Shown piece by piece: positions 61,909 to 64,000 of a DNA stretch of 64,000 bases. The position numbers and the translations under genes were made by a program. Below the pieces are notes generated by a model. That model saw only the letters and a program-made list of their open reading frames with translations. It was not told where the DNA came from and ran no database searches. Source of the stretch: a virus. The number at the start of each line of letters is the position of its first letter. The first letter of the stretch is position 1. The stretch is from the IMG/VR virus record IMGVR_UViG_3300011113_000287, positions 1 to 64,000 of that record. One strand, 5' to 3'.

Positions 61909-63148
61909 CGGGACCTTCCTCCACTTCTGAGAAGTCCATGTTGCTCCAATCCCATTTAATCCTGACCTCTCCCTTTGGTGCGGTACGAGCAAGTACGACA
62001 CGCAGGATTGCTTGGTCATCAATGTCTGGGTCCGATTCAACGCCGATAACTAAGTCTGAGTCCTGTGCAAATGATGACGTGTAGCCAATGGCGTCGGCGG
62101 TAATCTGTCTACTCTTGCGGTTGCCAAGTTTCCAACTGAGCACCTGCGTGGTTCCAATGATTGGAATGTCGTAACGCTGTGCCAACCTCTTCAACGAACG
62201 TGTGATGTTGGTCAATGCCTGCGGAGAGCCTTTGGGTTCGCCCTGCTCGTCGTCCATCAGATAAACGCCGTCAACGACCAGCAGGTCTGGTTTGTGTTGC
62301 TGGAGTTTTCCTGCAATTGCGCTGACAGTCGTGAGTGACGAGATGTCCTCGGAAATAATAAACGGGTGCATGTTCTTTCTAAGAGAGATTGACTTTCGTA
62401 TCTTTTCAATCTCTGCGTTCGTAAGGTCTCCACGCATCAACTTGGTGTGTGAGATTCCAGCGACTATTGCGTCGTAACGTGCCGATTGCTCCTCTGCGCT
62501 CATCTCAAACGAAATGTACAACGGAACTTTGCCGTGGTTGTGTACGGCATTTGAAATGATGAGCGTAATGAGTGACTTACCTTTCTTGGCTTCACCAACC
62601 AACGTAATCAACTGTTGAGGACGTAAGCCAGAGGTAATCCTGTCCAATCCTGCAAAGCCAGTGGGAATACCACGAATGGCGTTGGGAGTGTCCTTCATCA
62701 ACAAATATCGCTCAATGCGCTGTTCCCACGTTTCAATGAGGTTGATGTCACGAAGTCGGGCGGTGTCTGCGGAAGCAACTTGCAGTCCTTGTGCAATGAC
62801 GTTTATCGCCTCTTGTGTTTCGTTTTCGTTGAGCAGTGGAACGGCTGACGAAAGGGTCTCCACCATCTTTTGGTGACGGTACGAGGTAATCAATTCCTCA
62901 ATGAGGTTTGAAAACTGCTCACGAGATGCATCCAACAATGAGACGTTTCCGTACTCTTGGTTGAACGCTCGTTCTGAGGGAACGGCGCTGTGGTCACGCC
63001 AGTATGTAACTACCCATTCCCAAATGTCCGACCACTGCGCTGAGAAATGCTGTGGCTTTAGTCCTGCCTCCACCACTGGAAGAACTTCGTTTTCTTGAAT
63101 GACCTTGCTGATTAAAAGGTGCTCTGTACTTGCCACTAAACAATCCAC
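61880..63148 (-). CDS. dnaB: Replicative DNA helicase (DnaB-like)
   Basis: 422 residues. N-terminal domain followed by the RecA-like core: GIPTGFAGLDRITSGLRPQQ, Walker A GEAKKGKS, LYISFEMSAEEQSARYDA, then Walker B LLVVDGVYLM and GTTQVLSWKLGNRKS. The start codon is either the ATG at 63146-63148 or a GTG at 63134-63136 that overlaps the upstream stop (TAGTG). Loaded by the DnaC-like protein at 63554. It unwinds the phage replication fork. Confidence 0.9.
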   Translation of the reverse strand: MDCLVASTEHLLISKVIQENEVLPVVEAGLKPQHFSAQWSDIWEWVVTYWRDHSAVPSERAFNQEYGNVSLLDASREQFSNLIEELITSYRHQKMVETLSSAVPLLNENETQEAINVIAQGLQVASADTARLRDINLIETWEQRIERYLLMKDTPNAIRGIPTGFAGLDRITSGLRPQQLITLVGEAKKGKSLITLIISNAVHNHGKVPLYISFEMSAEEQSARYDAIVAGISHTKLMRGDLTNAEIEKIRKSISLRKNMHPFIISEDISSLTTVSAIAGKLQQHKPDLLVVDGVYLMDDEQGEPKGSPQALTNITRSLKRLAQRYDIPIIGTTQVLSWKLGNRKSRQITADAIGYTSSFAQDSDLVIGVESDPDIDDQAILRVVLARTAPKGEVRIKWDWSNMDFSEVEEGPDDDNDNWYY

Positions 63149-63567
63149 GCTTTCTTTTTGTCCACTACGTGAGAACGCAACCCAATACTAGAGGCTTGTT
63201 CTTGATTTGCAACGTAGATGGTTTTCAACGAACGTTGAAATTTTAAGTCGTACGCCAACTCTTCAACGTTGAGATAATAAAACACGGCAACTGATACCCC
63301 TTTGCGTGACAACCAGCGTTCAATGGGGTCTACTGCTTCTGGGTCAATAAAAGTGTAAACGTCGGTTGCAATACCTAAACGAACGCACGAGTCAATCATT
63401 GCTTTTAACGGTAGTTCGTGGGGTATAGCGGATTGTATATAACGCTCCCAATTGTTTCGTTGTTTGTAGAACTTGGCGGTCAGAGTGTCGGGAAGGGTTG
63501 CAAGCACTCCCTCAAAAATAACGCCCTGTCCCCTTACCCAATGTTCAGCAATGTCATTTCCCTGCAT
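63136..63567 (-). CDS. Hypothetical protein of the replication operon
   Basis: 143 residues. A conserved-looking segment LKAMIDSCVRLGIATDVYTF then IDPEAVDPIERWLSRKGVSV and AVFYYLNVEELAYDLKFQRS resembles a HAD-like or Rossmann fold protein of actinobacterial phages. No catalytic motif is certain. It lies between DnaB and the DnaC-like gene, so it may help in helicase loading. It overlaps both. Confidence 0.55.
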   Translation of the reverse strand: MQGNDIAEHWVRGQGVIFEGVLATLPDTLTAKFYKQRNNWERYIQSAIPHELPLKAMIDSCVRLGIATDVYTFIDPEAVDPIERWLSRKGVSVAVFYYLNVEELAYDLKFQRSLKTIYVANQEQASSIGLRSHVVDKKKAWIV

Positions 63568-64000
63568 TGCGTTGGTCCGTCCCTGATACAGGAACGAGTC
63601 GGCACGCCGATTGCAGGATTGACACGAATCGTTCTCCGTAGCGCATAGTCAGTTTCTTGGGGTTGTACAGGCTGGTGATAACCGTGGGAAGGTTGGCATT
63701 GATGCGTTGGTACAGGAGGTTGGAAATTGAACGGGTGGTGAACTCCGTTTCGTTCTCGTCACCAAGTCCGTCTAACACCACCACGTCGTACACCGACCTG
63801 ACGTACTTTGAAATGTAAGGATTGACGTACTCATCGGGCAACGAACCGTCGTTGTTCAACTCGTCGTACATCATCTCAATGTATGTTGTGGCAGGGATGA
63901 AATAACCACTGACTGCATTTGCAGTAATTGCCTGTTTTAACAAACCAACCGCAAGGTGCGTTTTTCCTACGCCAGTTCCGCCGAACAAGTACAAACCAGT
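63554..64000 (-). CDS. DnaC-like helicase loader (partial at right edge)
   Basis: The reading frame is open from base 64000 and ends at 63554; about 148 residues are visible, starting TGLYLFGGTGVGKTHLAVGL. Walker A GGTGVGKT, then DVVVLDGLGD (Walker B, D-G-L-G-D in place of D-D-x-G) and ITSLYNPKKLTMRYGERFVS (sensor/Arg finger region). This is the IstB/DnaC AAA+ family, the loader of DnaB. The true start lies beyond the window. Confidence 0.8.
   Translation of the reverse strand, partial: TGLYLFGGTGVGKTHLAVGLLKQAITANAVSGYFIPATTYIEMMYDELNNDGSLPDEYVNPYISKYVRSVYDVVVLDGLGDENETEFTTRSISNLLYQRINANLPTVITSLYNPKKLTMRYGERFVSILQSACRLVPVSGTDQRNAGK

Noticed and set aside
1-64000. Integrase, attachment site or transposon
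   Set aside because: No recombinase catalytic motifs and no long terminal inverted repeats were seen; the short repeats at 21.1-21.5 kb are too weak to call a mobile element.

Overview
The window reads as part of a tailed double-stranded DNA phage genome (Caudoviricetes), probably infecting an actinobacterium and probably from an aquatic metagenome. The phage assignment rests on a terminase large subunit, tail-fibre proteins and a complete replication module (DnaC-like loader, DnaB helicase, DnaG-like primase, family A polymerase, SSB-like protein, RecA, several nucleases). The actinobacterial assignment rests on two WhiB-family genes, a signal-peptide protein with long Thr-rich stretches like those of Acidimicrobiia, and promoters that predict leaderless mRNAs. 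The tail proteins resemble those of aquatic (cyanophage-like) phages. I saw no tRNA, rRNA, CRISPR array, integrase or transposon.

Layout. Almost everything is on the minus strand. (1) 1-12.9 kb: terminase, tail and tail-fibre genes, including a duplicated pair of Gly-rich tail protein plus small accessory protein, and a secreted or anchored Thr-rich protein. (2) 12.9-21.5 kb: accessory genes with plus-strand islands. They include a phytanoyl-CoA-dioxygenase-like enzyme, a SAM methyltransferase, two ParB-like proteins, a GNAT acetyltransferase and several proteins that may have an ADP-ribosyltransferase-like fold. Many share a short N-terminal motif. (3) 21.6-36 kb: about 35 small, mostly unrecognised genes, apparently more GC-rich, in about 13 operons. 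Each operon starts with the same promoter repeat, and seven of these carry a CRP/GlxR-like palindrome exactly 10 bp upstream. A WhiB gene, a DUF932 gene and a SNF2 helicase close the region. (4) 36-42.5 kb: glycosyltransferase, HTH protein, lysozyme-like transglycosylase, second WhiB, DUF6378-like protein, HAD-type nucleotidase and conserved hypotheticals. (5) 42.5-52 kb: many small basic or disordered proteins, five sharing an N-terminal motif close to MARGNDESNNPRRRPQRP, plus a SpoVS homologue. (6) 52-64 kb: recombination and replication genes, ending in a DnaC-like gene cut by the right edge.

Regulation. Two promoter systems are visible. In the 22-36 kb region a TTGACA-17 bp-GATAnn promoter has a conserved spacer start and ribosome-binding sites follow. 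In the tail, accessory and small-basic regions, a G-TANANT box lies 6-9 bases before the ATG with no visible -35 box, which predicts leaderless (probably late) mRNAs. Most genes are tightly coupled by ATGA, TAATG or 8-base overlaps.

All functional names come from motif recognition by eye. No database search, composition calculation or structure prediction was run.
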